NCBI RefSeq assembly: GCF_006965485.1
Contig: NZ_CP041360.1
Coordinates: forward strand, 1,860,001-1,924,000
Direction of reading: 5' to 3'
DNA: 64,000 nt
Origin: Spirosoma sp. KCTC 42546
GTDB lineage: Bacteria; Bacteroidota; Bacteroidia; Cytophagales; Spirosomataceae
Of this stretch, positions 26,103 through 35,009 are shown piece after piece. Position numbers and translations under genes: made by a program. Positions within the stretch are counted from its first letter, which is position 1, and every line of letters starts with the position of its first letter. The notes beneath the pieces were generated by a model. That model saw only the letters and a program-made list of their open reading frames with translations. It ran no database searches and had not been told where the DNA came from.

Positions 26103-26567
26103 GTGCTAAATCAACAACAGGAAATTAAATCGGCTCTTTTCGCCCTATGCGAAGCCTATGTGCAACAGCGAATCAGCACCGCCCGACAGGCGATGGAAGA
26201 CGCTCAGGAGGCTGCTAACTCAGAATCGAAAAGTAGCGCAGGCGACAAATACGAAACCGGGCGAGCTATGGCCCAACTTGAACGCGACCGAAACGCGCAA
26301 CTTTTAGCAGAAGCCCAGAAACTTGGTCAGGAATTATCCCGGTTGAACATCGATAAAAACTATGAGACTGTTCAGCCCGGTTGCCTGGTTAGTACGAATC
26401 GGGGATCGTTTTTTGTCAGTATGAGTGCGGGTAAACTTACCGCCAACGGAAAGGATTATTTCGCCATTTCGGCCGCATCTCCCATTGCAGTGGCTTTGGC
26501 AGGGCGAAAGGTAGGTGATGTAGCAACGTTCAATAAAATGACCTATCAGGTACTGGACGTGTATTGA
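26103..26567 (+). CDS. GreA/GreB C-terminal-like protein
   Basis: A 154-residue protein starting at a GTG one base after the GMC stop codon. The first half is a charged helical region with heptad-like spacing (AYVQQRISTARQAMEDAQ, RAMAQLERDRNAQLLAEA). The second half is the GreA/GreB C-terminal-type domain (VQPGCLVSTNRGSFFVSM, ISAASPIAVALAGRKVGDVA, MTYQVLDVY). Homologues in this phylum are often mislabelled 3-oxoacyl-ACP synthase. A full GreA coiled coil seems shorter here, so whether it acts on RNA polymerase is open. Confidence 0.78.
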   Translation: MLNQQQEIKSALFALCEAYVQQRISTARQAMEDAQEAANSESKSSAGDKYETGRAMAQLERDRNAQLLAEAQKLGQELSRLNIDKNYETVQPGCLVSTNRGSFFVSMSAGKLTANGKDYFAISAASPIAVALAGRKVGDVATFNKMTYQVLDVY

Positions 26568-26573
26568 CAGACT

Positions 26574-26648
26574 TTTCGACAGGATTGACAGGATTCACAA
26601 GATTTTTTCTGTGTTGTAATCTTGTGGATCCTGTAAATCCTGTCGAAA
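26574..26648. repeat. 31-nt inverted repeat between convergent genes
   Basis: Arms 26574-26604 and 26618-26648 match at 29 of 31 positions around a 13-nt loop. Each arm contains three related words (CAGGATTGACAGGATTCACA in the first). It ends four bases before the stop codon of the convergent amidohydrolase gene and probably terminates both transcripts. Confidence 0.8.
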
Positions 26649-26652
26649 AACG

Positions 26653-28284
26653 TTAGAATACCCGCTCGCCACCGATCCAGGTTTGTTTCACTTTCGTCTG
26701 GCGAATTTTCTGATTCGGAACGGTCATAATGTCCTGGTCAAGCACCACGAAGTCAGCCTGTTTGCCTGGCGCGATACAGCCTCGTAGTTGATCTTCAAAG
26801 TTGGCATACGCGGCCCAGCGAGTCATGGCGAGTAGCGCCGACTTTCGATCAACAGCATTCTCCATTTGGTAGCCGCCTTCCGGAAAGTTTTTAGCATCCT
26901 GGCGAGCCACTGCCGAATGAAACCCAAATAAAGGATTAACCGCTTCTACCGGGAAGTCACTACCAAAGGCAATGAGGCTATTCTGTTTCATCAGATCATT
27001 AAACGCATAAGCTCCTTTTACGCGAATTGGCCCCAGCCTGTCGGCGGCCCAGTACATATCTGAGGTGGCATGTGTTGGCTGTACGGATGGAATAATTGAA
27101 TACTGACCAAACTTCAAGACATCTTCGGGCGATACAACCTGGGCGTGCTCGATTCGCCACCGGCGGTCATTCTTGCCTTTTAGAAGCTTGCCATACAAAT
27201 CGAGCATCAAATGGTTGGCAGAGTCACCAATGCAGTGGGTATTCGCCTGAAATTTAGACGCATAAAGGAGTTTTGTGACGCGTTCCAGCTCAGTGGGGGC
27301 AAGCAAGAGAAACCCTCCAGTTTCGGGGCGGTCGCTGTAAGGTTGGCGCAGGCAGGCTCCGCGTGAGCCTAAAGCGCCATCGGCATAGAGTTTAAATGCC
27401 CGAACAGTTAGTCGATCTGTCTGGAAAGGACCCCGTTTCAGGAAGTAATTCATGTTCGGTTCGCCGAGGCTAATCATCGCATAATCGCGAATCTTGAGTT
27501 TGCCGCTCTGTTGCAGGCTGTCGATCAGGTTGATTTCGTCGGGGCTAATGCCAGCATCGGATATAGTGGTAAGTCCCAGCGCAAAACAAGCCTTTTGGGC
27601 ATTCAATAACATCCGGGCTTTATCGGCATTATCGGGCCTTGGAATCACACGCTTGATGAGCTGCATAGCATTATCTACCAATACACCTGTTGGCTGACCA
27701 TTTTCCATGAGAACTTCGCCCCCCGGTAGTTTCGAACCGGCGGTTACATTGGCTAATCGAAGGGCTTTGGAGTTCACAAACAGCGCATGACCATCTACGC
27801 GCATCAATGCGACCGGTATAGTTGGGAACGCAGCATCTAGTTTTTCTTTGGTTGGGAAAGCCTGACCAGGCCAGTCATTCTGGTCCCAACCCCGCCCAGT
27901 AAGCCACAGTACGTTTGGGTGAGTTTTATAAAACGTTTTCAATCGTTCAATCACTTCATCATACGATTCTGCGCCAACCAGGTCAGCCTGATCGAGTACT
28001 TGGCCCAGTCCCAGAAAGTGAGAATGGGGATCGAAAAAGCCAGGGTAAACGGGTTTTCCGGCAAGGTCGACTGTTGTGGTGGCATCATATTGATCGGCAA
28101 ACGCTTGCCCTTTCCCTACTGCCAGAAATTTTCCATCACTAACCACAAACGCATCGGCAGTTGAAAAACTTGAATCTGCCGTATAAACGAGCGCATTCTT
28201 GACTAGTAAATCAGCTTTTTTTTTGAACGAACAGCCTGATAATAGGGCCGAAAGAGTAGAAAATAGCAGTAGAAGACGTTTCAT
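26653..28284 (-). CDS. YtcJ-like amidohydrolase lipoprotein
   Basis: A 543-residue amidohydrolase. I start at the ATG at 28284 because it gives a lipoprotein signal (MKRLLLLFSTLSALLSGCSF, lipidated Cys 18); a longer frame to 28341 exists. The metallo-dependent hydrolase signature is intact: PGFFDPHSHFLGLG (metal H-x-H), DGHALFVNS, AQANTHC-like QANTHCIGD, WRIEHAQVV and AFGSDFPVE with the catalytic Asp. The protein should sit in the periplasm or on the membrane. YtcJ relatives hydrolyse a range of amides and imides; the substrate is unknown. It is divergent from the TolC gene, 107 bases apart. Confidence 0.9.
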   Translation of the reverse strand: MKRLLLLFSTLSALLSGCSFKKKADLLVKNALVYTADSSFSTADAFVVSDGKFLAVGKGQAFADQYDATTTVDLAGKPVYPGFFDPHSHFLGLGQVLDQADLVGAESYDEVIERLKTFYKTHPNVLWLTGRGWDQNDWPGQAFPTKEKLDAAFPTIPVALMRVDGHALFVNSKALRLANVTAGSKLPGGEVLMENGQPTGVLVDNAMQLIKRVIPRPDNADKARMLLNAQKACFALGLTTISDAGISPDEINLIDSLQQSGKLKIRDYAMISLGEPNMNYFLKRGPFQTDRLTVRAFKLYADGALGSRGACLRQPYSDRPETGGFLLLAPTELERVTKLLYASKFQANTHCIGDSANHLMLDLYGKLLKGKNDRRWRIEHAQVVSPEDVLKFGQYSIIPSVQPTHATSDMYWAADRLGPIRVKGAYAFNDLMKQNSLIAFGSDFPVEAVNPLFGFHSAVARQDAKNFPEGGYQMENAVDRKSALLAMTRWAAYANFEDQLRGCIAPGKQADFVVLDQDIMTVPNQKIRQTKVKQTWIGGERVF

Positions 28285-28354
28285 GAGGATTACAAGGAAA
28301 GTATGCAAGATAAGGGAAAGGTGAATAAGCTGACGGGCCAATTGAAGATTCTCT

Positions 28355-28362
28355 TACTTTTG
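28355..28362 (+). promoter_or_regulatory. TAnnTTTG -7 element upstream of tolC-like gene
   Basis: TACTTTTG matches TAnnTTTG and ends 29 bases before the ATG at 28392. No clear TTG sits 19-21 bases upstream, so the promoter call rests on the -7 element and position alone. Confidence 0.45.
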
Positions 28363-28391
28363 TCTTACTTGTTCTTCTCAACCTCGAATCA

Positions 28392-29780
28392 ATGAAACTC
28401 AGCAGTTGGCTTCTTTTTGCTTGTCTTCCTCTTTCTGTCTTTGCTCAACAGCCCCAAAATGCCATCCAACGTGCTCAGCAACGCACTTTTACGCTCGCCA
28501 CTCTTCCTCAACCGGGAGAGTTACTAACGCTTCCACAGGCGATTGAACAGGCAGTTGGCAAGAACTATCAAATCCATATTAACCGTTCGCTGGAGGAGAT
28601 TGCCAAAAACAACTACACAAAAGGTAACGCAGGGTATTTGCCTTCCTTAACATTTAATGGTAATTCAAATGGCGGGGTTCAAAATTTTCGGCAAACATTC
28701 ATTGGAGGATCGCCAGCGCCCAGAGAGGGGCGAGGTATTTTTAACCGTACGTCTAATTTGGGCCTAAACCTAAATTACACCATCTTCAATGGCTATTCTC
28801 GCCGGACAGTCTATACGCAGCTTCAACAGTTGCTACAGATAAGTACTGTGAATACCCGCGCGAACATAGAGGCTACCTTGGCCAGTGTAGCAACCAGCTA
28901 TTACGATGTTGTTCGCCAATTGCAACGGCTGATAGCCTTTAGCCAGGCACTCGATATTTCACGTGAACGGCTGGAACTGGCCAAGGCGAATTACGAAGTT
29001 GGCACACGCTCGAAAGTTGATTTTTTGAGTGCTCAAGTTGATTATAATACCGATAGTGCGGCTCTACTTTCGCAGGAACAGGCGTTACGAAACGCAAAGA
29101 TTGTTCTAAATAATGTGCTGATTCGTGATCCACAAACGGAGTTTGCCGTTCGGGACACAATCATTGCCCGGCCAAACTTGCAATTGCTTCCACTTCAACA
29201 ATCGCTAACAACAAATAACCCATTACTTGCAGCGGCTGTCCTTAACCGCACAGTGGTTGGTCTTAATGTAGAATTAGCCAATGCAGCACAATTACCGCTC
29301 GTTACAGCCACGGCAGGATACAGTTACCAGTTCCAGGATAACCAGGGAGGATTTGGGGTGGAAACTGGCCGAACTAGTGCGCTTAACTATAACATAGTTG
29401 CCTCAATTCCGATTTTTAATGGCTATAACCTGAAACGCCAGATTCAGAATGCTCGTGTTAATACAATTATTGCTCAGGATCAGGAAGCCAACCAGCGACT
29501 CCAACTTCAAACGGCTCTGAGCCAGACCTATCAGGCTTATCAGAATAGTTTACAGCTGTTAAACCTGGAACTATTGAATAACCAATTAGCAAATCAGAAC
29601 GTCGAGATTGCCTATGACCGTTACCGCATAGGCAATTCCACTTTTGTTGAGTTTCGCGATGTGCAACGTAATGCCATCAACGCACAAACCCGTCTGATTG
29701 AGGCCGAATTCAGTGCAAAAGCTGCTGAAATTGAATTGCTCCGTCTTAGTAGTACTATTACCCAGGATCTTGGACAGTAA
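28392..29780 (+). CDS. TolC family outer-membrane protein
   Basis: A 462-residue outer-membrane efflux protein with a signal peptide (MKLSSWLLFACLPLSVFA). The TolC pattern of two homologous halves is visible: LTLPQAIEQAVGKNYQIHIN at the first start, long amphipathic helices (RERLELAKANYEVGTRSKVD), a second half with PIFNGYNLKRQIQNAR and ENVEIAYDRYRIG-type repeat (NVEIAYDRYRIGNSTFVEF). Such proteins form trimeric channels for type I secretion or RND pumps. No membrane-fusion protein or pump gene is adjacent, so it is an orphan that must use a partner elsewhere. Confidence 0.92.
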   Translation: MKLSSWLLFACLPLSVFAQQPQNAIQRAQQRTFTLATLPQPGELLTLPQAIEQAVGKNYQIHINRSLEEIAKNNYTKGNAGYLPSLTFNGNSNGGVQNFRQTFIGGSPAPREGRGIFNRTSNLGLNLNYTIFNGYSRRTVYTQLQQLLQISTVNTRANIEATLASVATSYYDVVRQLQRLIAFSQALDISRERLELAKANYEVGTRSKVDFLSAQVDYNTDSAALLSQEQALRNAKIVLNNVLIRDPQTEFAVRDTIIARPNLQLLPLQQSLTTNNPLLAAAVLNRTVVGLNVELANAAQLPLVTATAGYSYQFQDNQGGFGVETGRTSALNYNIVASIPIFNGYNLKRQIQNARVNTIIAQDQEANQRLQLQTALSQTYQAYQNSLQLLNLELLNNQLANQNVEIAYDRYRIGNSTFVEFRDVQRNAINAQTRLIEAEFSAKAAEIELLRLSSTITQDLGQ

Positions 29781-29862
29781 GTAAGTGAAGTGGGTGAACT
29801 AAGTGAAGTAGTTGCTAGACGTGAACGCTATCTACTTCACTTAGTTCACCCACTTCACTTAC
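29781..29862. repeat. 30-nt perfect inverted repeat, likely two-way terminator
   Basis: Bases 29781-29810 are the exact reverse complement of 29833-29862 with a 22-nt loop. The arms are made of the words AAGTGAAGT and GGTGAACTA. The element starts directly after the TolC stop codon and runs four bases into the convergent topoisomerase gene's end. Confidence 0.85.
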
Positions 29863-30926
29863 TTCACCACCTTAATCTGGTCTTTCAGAAATTTCAGGAG
29901 CAATTTTTCAACGCCGTCAAGTCCAAAAGGGCTGCTTTGGCGGAATCTGGTTTTTTGTTTGATGTACGGATTCAAATCCTGGCATTCGTAGGCTTCCAGA
30001 ATTTGCGGATGTACATAATGCTTTCGGCAAACAGTACGGGTGTTTCCTAATTGATGGGCTACTTCGTCCAGCACCGTGTTTACATTTTTCTTCAGATCTT
30101 TCTCCGTATCGCAAGGCTCCAGCTCAACTAGAAGCCGTAACGCGTTCACGGTTCCGGCCCATGTACGGAAATCTTTTGCCGAAAAATCATCGCCCATCGT
30201 ATCGTGTAAATAATCATTCACCATACCCGAGTCGATAGAGTGGCGATCGCCGTTTGGATCGATATATTGAAATAACTCTTTTCCTGGAAGGTCTCTACAG
30301 GCTTTCACTAAGCGCGATAATCGCCGATCGTGGAGGGTAATGTCGTGGTAAATACCTTTTTTGCCTTTAAAGCTAAAGCGAGCCTCATTGCCCTCGAGCT
30401 TCACATGCCGGTTTTTAAGCGTTGTCAGGCCATAAGACCCATATTCTTTTTCGTAGGCGGCATTTCCTACCCTGATCAATGTTTGTTCCATCACGCTGAG
30501 CGCAATAGCAATTACTTTCTCCCGAGAAAGTGTACTGGTTTTCAGGTCTTTGGCCAGTCGTTCTCGAAGCAGCGGCAGTGCTTCACCAAAGGCCACCATT
30601 CGGAAAAATTTTGTTTCACTCCGAATGGCGTTCCACTTTGTATGGTAGCGGTATTGCTTCCGATTTTTGGTGTCGATGCCCGTTGCCTGTAAATGCCCAT
30701 TGGCTTTGGGGCTGATCCAGACGCTTTCCCAAGCCGGTGGCAAGGTCATGCTTCGGATACGGGCTAATGTTGTTTCATCCTCAAGCGGGTTGCCTTTGGG
30801 ATCGACGTAAGTAAAATGATTACCCACGCGCTGACGATGAATACCCGGCATTGTGTCGCTCATGTACACAAGCCGGGCGGCTCGGGCGGTCTGGACCGGA
30901 TCGTGTGCTAATTCCAGTAAATTCAC
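29859..30926 (-). CDS. DNA topoisomerase IB
   Basis: A 355-residue type IB topoisomerase of the poxvirus-like bacterial group, which relaxes supercoils by forming a 3'-phosphotyrosine. The N-terminal domain has LARIRSMTLPPAWESVWISP and GHLQATGIDTKNRKQYRYH. The catalytic core shows the Arg of FRMVAFGEALPLLRERL-like helices, a Lys-containing beta turn (KGKKGIYHDITLHD), DDFSAKDFRTWAGTVNAL with the second Arg, and the nucleophile Tyr at 304 in CRKHYVHPQI. All are consistent with an active enzyme. It is not an integrase: no phage neighbours and the fit to IB motifs is direct. Confidence 0.94.
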   Translation of the reverse strand: MNLLELAHDPVQTARAARLVYMSDTMPGIHRQRVGNHFTYVDPKGNPLEDETTLARIRSMTLPPAWESVWISPKANGHLQATGIDTKNRKQYRYHTKWNAIRSETKFFRMVAFGEALPLLRERLAKDLKTSTLSREKVIAIALSVMEQTLIRVGNAAYEKEYGSYGLTTLKNRHVKLEGNEARFSFKGKKGIYHDITLHDRRLSRLVKACRDLPGKELFQYIDPNGDRHSIDSGMVNDYLHDTMGDDFSAKDFRTWAGTVNALRLLVELEPCDTEKDLKKNVNTVLDEVAHQLGNTRTVCRKHYVHPQILEAYECQDLNPYIKQKTRFRQSSPFGLDGVEKLLLKFLKDQIKVVK

Positions 30927-31042
30927 GTTCGTTGAGTAATTAATCGCTTCTTTTTTTTCCTATATGGAAAAGATAGAGTGAGTAACTGATTGCGGAAAGG
31001 ATTGGTTAGGATAACGCTCCTTTTTTTCGGTGTAATGATAAG

Positions 31043-31633
31043 TTACACGATGCCAACGCGCCAGTCTGATGCTTTTCCGAAAAACCAGAGGGCAACTGTT
31101 GTAGCGTAATGGTAAAAATCGGTGGGATGAATAAGTGAGCCAAAGGCATCTGCTTTCGTAGCTAAGCCCATCATCATTGTCGCCATGACTACCCAGAGGC
31201 CACGTTTGTTACGTTGAAGTAAGGAAAATACGGCCATCAGCATCAGAACTAAAATACCTAATGAAGGAACAATAGGTGTAAAAACACGTACGTCGGGTAG
31301 TAATAGACTGATAAATAAACACAGCCCAATAAGTATAGTCGTTGTGAACGTTGTCAGGGACAGTTTTCGCTGATTCAGGAGGGCGTATACGGCGGTTACG
31401 ACGCACACAACTCCCAGACTATCAGACAGTATAATCATAGATTGATGGAGCGGTTCGAGCGATTCATTACCAGCGAAATAAATTACTCCAATCAAAGCTG
31501 CCAGCGATGTTAATAGCAAAAAGAAACCCCATAACAGGCGGTTGAATAAGGAAATGCGTCCGAAAAAGTGCCAGAACACGCCGACGCCCGCCCCGGCCAG
31601 AATGGAGCCGGAAAGGATATGCGAAAAAATCAT
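31043..31633 (-). CDS. Integral membrane protein of unknown function
   Basis: About 196 residues from the ATG at 31633 (MIFSHILSGSILAGAGVGVF); an upstream TTG at 31669 is less likely. I see six or so membrane helices: SGSILAGAGVGVFWHFFG, LLWGFFLLLTSLAALIGVIY, MIILSDSLGVVCVVTAVYAL, TILIGLCLFISLLLPDV, SLGILVLMLMAVFSLL and GLWVVMATMMMGLAT. No family is recognised, and no catalytic motif is visible. It reads away from sucD and its start region overlaps the upstream promoter region of sucD. Confidence 0.6.
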   Translation of the reverse strand: MIFSHILSGSILAGAGVGVFWHFFGRISLFNRLLWGFFLLLTSLAALIGVIYFAGNESLEPLHQSMIILSDSLGVVCVVTAVYALLNQRKLSLTTFTTTILIGLCLFISLLLPDVRVFTPIVPSLGILVLMLMAVFSLLQRNKRGLWVVMATMMMGLATKADAFGSLIHPTDFYHYATTVALWFFGKASDWRVGIV

Positions 31634-31656
31634 CACGTAATTTACGAAGTTTCGGC

Positions 31657-31664
31657 TACTTTTG
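31657..31664 (+). promoter_or_regulatory. TAnnTTTG -7 element upstream of sucD
   Basis: TACTTTTG matches the phylum -7 element in a divergent gap, about 113 bases before the sucD start. A matching TTG at the right distance is not seen, so it is tentative. Confidence 0.4.
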
Positions 31665-31777
31665 CCCAACTTTTAAAGACGCAAGAAGGATAGATGAACC
31701 AGCAGGAAATCCCGCATCCCTTTATCTATTCGTCTTTTCTTACATAACCGTATCGCCAACGATTTCTAAAACCTGTC

Positions 31778-32656
31778 ATGTCTGTTTTAGTCAACAAAGA
31801 TTCTAAAGTTATCGTCCAGGGCTTTACTGGCTCGGAAGGCAGTTTTCATGCCCAGCAGATGATCGAATATGGTACCAGCGTTGTTGGGGGCGTAACACCT
31901 GGGAAAGGTGGCCAAACGCACCTCGACCGGCCCGTATTCAACACCGTTCAGCAGGCTGTTGAACAGGCTGGAGCCAATGTTTCCATCATTTTCGTGCCGC
32001 CTGCCTTTGCAGCTGACGCCATTATGGAAGCTGCTGAAGCCGGTATTAAGGTAATCATCTGTATTACTGAAGGTATTCCGACAGAAGACATGGTAGCTGT
32101 AAAAAACTACTTAGCCGATAAGGATGTACGGCTCATTGGGCCAAACTGCCCCGGTGTTATGACTGCCGAAGAATGTAAGGTGGGTATCATGCCTGGCTTT
32201 ATCTTTAAGAAAGGCCGTATTGGTATCGTTTCCAAGTCGGGAACGCTTACCTACGAAGCTGTTGATCAGTTAACCAAAGCAGGTCTTGGGCAATCGACGG
32301 CTATTGGTATTGGGGGTGACCCAATCATCGGTACAACAACCAAACAGGCTGTTGAACTGCTCATGAACGACCCAGATACCGATGCAATTGTTATGATTGG
32401 CGAAATTGGTGGTGGCATGGAGGCTGAAGCCGCTCGCTGGATTAAAGCTGATGGCAATCGTAAACCTGTGGTTGGCTTCATTGCTGGTCAGACTGCCCCA
32501 AAAGGCCGCCGGATGGGGCACGCTGGTGCTATTGTTGGCGGAGCCGATGATACAGCAGCCGCTAAAATGGCCATTATGCGTGAATGTGGTATCCATGTTG
32601 TTGAGTCTCCTGCCCTTATTGGCGACACAATGCTGAAAGCGTTGGGAAAAAATTAA
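31778..32656 (+). CDS. sucD: Succinate-CoA ligase, alpha subunit
   Basis: A 292-residue subunit of succinyl-CoA synthetase, the TCA-cycle enzyme that couples succinyl-CoA cleavage to nucleotide triphosphate synthesis. The CoA-binding N-terminus reads [27 protein letters not shown] and [13 protein letters not shown] are family motifs, and the phosphorylated active-site His is at 248 in [13 protein letters not shown]. The length is normal. The beta subunit gene (sucC) is not adjacent, as is common in Bacteroidota. A large palindrome begins within the last bases of the gene's stop codon. Confidence 0.97.
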   Translation: MSVLVNKDSKVIVQGFTGSEGSFHAQQMIEYGTSVVGGVTPGKGGQTHLDRPVFNTVQQAVEQAGANVSIIFVPPAFAADAIMEAAEAGIKVIICITEGIPTEDMVAVKNYLADKDVRLIGPNCPGVMTAEECKVGIMPGFIFKKGRIGIVSKSGTLTYEAVDQLTKAGLGQSTAIGIGGDPIIGTTTKQAVELLMNDPDTDAIVMIGEIGGGMEAEAARWIKADGNRKPVVGFIAGQTAPKGRRMGHAGAIVGGADDTAAAKMAIMRECGIHVVESPALIGDTMLKALGKN

Positions 32657-32797
32657 TGAGTGAATGAGCGAATGAGTGAATTAGTGACGGTCCGACGCTT
32701 CGGTAATCGAATTCAAGATGAGTCAAGAGCGCTCCATGCGTTTTTTAGTGCACTCATTTACTCACCGAAGCGTTGGACCTTCATTCATTCACTCATT
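32655..32797. repeat. Composite inverted repeat overlapping a gene start
   Basis: Outer arms 32655-32671 and 32781-32797 pair at 15 of 17 positions; inner arms 32689-32704 and 32764-32779 pair at 15 of 16. The element spans the gap after sucD and reaches into the reading frame of the DUF4271 gene, coding part of its signal peptide. Confidence 0.8.
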
Positions 32798-33934
32798 CTT
32801 CTTTTAATAGCTGACATCGTTATTGCCCAGCCTCGTACAACGGGCATTGGACCGGGGGGAGGTTATTATCCGGTCCACGATTTCCACGATGATTTTCAGG
32901 TATACGACGAACGGGCAAAAGCTTATGTTCCTTACATCATTGAACAACATGCCGATCAGACGGCCGTAAGCGTTTACGTAGATCTGGAAAGTAATCGACA
33001 TTATCATTTGCTAATATCTACCCGGCAAGACGGGTATCTATTTCTCAATGCAGCGCTTAAGCGAAAACTCCGTGCTGGTAGTTGGCAGGTATTAAGTATT
33101 GATAGCCTATACCGAATCTATCGTCAGCCTGAACTATTTCTGACTATTTACGGAAGTCCAGGGCTTGCCGATAAGGAATTATTCATTGGTTACCCCAAAT
33201 CTGCTACGCAGAAACCCGTTGTTCTTCGCGATGATAACCTAAGCGTACGGCCCCGTCCCCGAACTATATACGAAAATTTTCTGGGCCTGGGATTACTGTT
33301 TCTACTGGCTTCGCATGCTTTTTTGTTTACGTTTTACAACCGCGCTTTTCAGCGCTTTTATAGTTTACGTGATTTAGTCTCCATGCGGGCTCAGGATGAC
33401 TCATTTCTCATCAATAGGCCCCTGAGCAGTACCAATACGTTGTTCGCTCTTAATTTAAGCTTTGTTATTGCCTATCTGATTGTTTTTGTTCAAAGTCGTA
33501 ATTTAGATGTATTTGCTTCGCGAACATTGTTGCAGGGTGAACAACACCTGGGTTGGCTGGTAGGTGAGTTCTTTTTATTAAGCGGAGTAGCCTTTCTGAG
33601 CCTGATCGGTAAATACGTTGCTTTAGAAATAATGGGTGGGCTCTATAAATTACAGGAGGTTGTTAACGTTCATTATTTTAAAATATTACAGTCGTCTTTG
33701 TTGTTTTTTACGGCTCTAACCCTTCTTCTGGCCGTATTCGCTTACAATACATCAGCTACTACATGGTCGCAGAATGCACTATTATTACCATTGATCGGAT
33801 TTTATGCTGCCCGCTTAACACTTTTATACTTCGTCATACGTAGTGTAGACCCTATCAAGAATCTTTATTTATTTTCGTACCTTTGTATCGTTGAATTGAT
33901 TCCCCTCATCATCGGTTTGCGTTTTGCGCTGTGA
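32672..33934 (+). CDS. DUF4271 membrane protein
   Basis: About 420 residues from the ATG at 32672; the frame is open from a GTG at 32660. The first 40 or so residues are encoded by palindrome DNA and look unlike protein, so the true start is uncertain, and no in-frame ATG lies between 32672 and the signal-like stretch FIHSLILLLIADIVIAQ. After a soluble domain there are at least six hydrophobic helices (FLGLGLLFLLASHAFLFTFY, LFALNLSFVIAYLIVFV, WLVGEFFLLSGVAFLSLIG, ILQSSLLFFTALTLLLAVFA). DUF4271 genes commonly precede hemD in this phylum, as here (109 bases). Function unknown. Confidence 0.72.
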   Translation: MSELVTVRRFGNRIQDESRALHAFFSALIYSPKRWTFIHSLILLLIADIVIAQPRTTGIGPGGGYYPVHDFHDDFQVYDERAKAYVPYIIEQHADQTAVSVYVDLESNRHYHLLISTRQDGYLFLNAALKRKLRAGSWQVLSIDSLYRIYRQPELFLTIYGSPGLADKELFIGYPKSATQKPVVLRDDNLSVRPRPRTIYENFLGLGLLFLLASHAFLFTFYNRAFQRFYSLRDLVSMRAQDDSFLINRPLSSTNTLFALNLSFVIAYLIVFVQSRNLDVFASRTLLQGEQHLGWLVGEFFLLSGVAFLSLIGKYVALEIMGGLYKLQEVVNVHYFKILQSSLLFFTALTLLLAVFAYNTSATTWSQNALLLPLIGFYAARLTLLYFVIRSVDPIKNLYLFSYLCIVELIPLIIGLRFAL

Positions 33935-34043
33935 TGAATGAGTTTTCAGTCATCAGGATGCTGTTGACAGTCAGCAAATAAGTAAAGACTGTCGGCAGAA
34001 AACTGTTAGCTGCCAACTGACTATTGACCCGAGTAGAGATTCA

Positions 34044-34826
34044 ATGAACGAGACTAGTATGCAATCCACAGAGGCCCGGCTTACGAAAGTAAACCGGATG
34101 TTAGTAACCCAATCCCGACCCGCCGACGAGAAATCTCCGTATTTTGATTTAGTTAGCAAGTACAATCTTCAAATCGACTTTCGCCCTTTCATTCAGATTG
34201 AAGGCGTGTCATTTAAAGATTTTCGGCGGCAGAAGATTAATATCCTGGCACACACGGCTATTATCTTTACCAGCCGAAATGCGATCGACCACTTTTTTCG
34301 GATTTGCCAGGAAGGCCGGGTTGATGTTCCTGCCGATATGAAATACTTCTGTATTTCGGAGCAGACTGCTAACTATTTGCAGAAATACATCGTCATTCGG
34401 AAGCGTAAAATCTTTAACGGGACAAAAACGGCTACCGAACTGTTCGATCTGATCAAGAAACACAAGAATGAAAAATTCCTGTTTCCCTGTTCGAACATCC
34501 GGCGGAATGATATTCCTGAATTTATGGATACGAGTAGCCTGCATTTTACGGAAGCCGTTATGTATGAGACTGTTCCAACGGATTTATCGGATCTGGATAT
34601 AAAAAGCTATGACATAATTGCTTTTTTCAGCCCATCAGGTGTTAGTTCGTTATTAAGCAACTTTCCGGATTTTAATCAAAATGGAACCCGGATGGCGGCT
34701 TTTGGCCCTACCACTGCCAAAGCAATTACTGAGGCTGGTTTAACCCTTGATATTGAAGCGCCACTACCCAATGCACCTTCTATGACAGGAGCTTTAGATT
34801 TGTATCTAAAAAAGGCTAACAATTAA
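34044..34826 (+). CDS. hemD: Uroporphyrinogen-III synthase
   Basis: A 260-residue HemD-like protein, the enzyme that cyclises hydroxymethylbilane to uroporphyrinogen III in haem synthesis. HemD is poorly conserved, but the two-domain Rossmann-like pattern is visible: RMLVTQSRPADEKSPYFDLV, AIIFTSRNAIDHFFR, KYFCISEQTANYLQKY, FLFPCSNIRRNDIPEF, then DIIAFFSPSGVSSLL and AAFGPTTAKAITEAGL with the typical T-x-x-A-x-x-x-G. A short N-terminal extension precedes the fold. Its partner upstream is DUF4271, a pairing I have seen in other Bacteroidota. Confidence 0.86.
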   Translation: MNETSMQSTEARLTKVNRMLVTQSRPADEKSPYFDLVSKYNLQIDFRPFIQIEGVSFKDFRRQKINILAHTAIIFTSRNAIDHFFRICQEGRVDVPADMKYFCISEQTANYLQKYIVIRKRKIFNGTKTATELFDLIKKHKNEKFLFPCSNIRRNDIPEFMDTSSLHFTEAVMYETVPTDLSDLDIKSYDIIAFFSPSGVSSLLSNFPDFNQNGTRMAAFGPTTAKAITEAGLTLDIEAPLPNAPSMTGALDLYLKKANN

Positions 34827-34852
34827 TAAATAATTGCCGTTATAGAAAACTG

Positions 34853-34889
34853 AATGCCGGAACCGAGAAATAACCTCATTTCCGGCATT
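34853..34889 (+). terminator. Hairpin after hemD
   Basis: AATGCCGGAA at 34853-34862 pairs with TTCCGGCATT at 34880-34889 around a 17-nt loop. The tail is only moderately T-rich. It is 27 bases past the hemD stop codon and 120 before the next gene. Confidence 0.65.
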
Positions 34890-35009
34890 TAGCCTTTATT
34901 AACAGGCCAATAATTTGTCTTTACACGCGTTTAGTTGTAAACTGTGATGTTGTTTAAGAGAACGCTGTCATCGTTGATCAATAGCCGTTCTGAATTTTGT
35001 TTAGGCCGT

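Noticed and set aside
29859..30926. Topoisomerase IB gene as a tyrosine recombinase/integrase of a mobile element.
   Set aside because: The N-terminal domain and active-site spacing fit topoisomerase IB; there is no attachment site, tRNA or phage gene nearby.
33950..34030. Possible hairpins in the gap before hemD (CAGTCAGC- and GGCAG/CTGCC-type words).
   Set aside because: Pairings are short and alternative; no single structure stands out.
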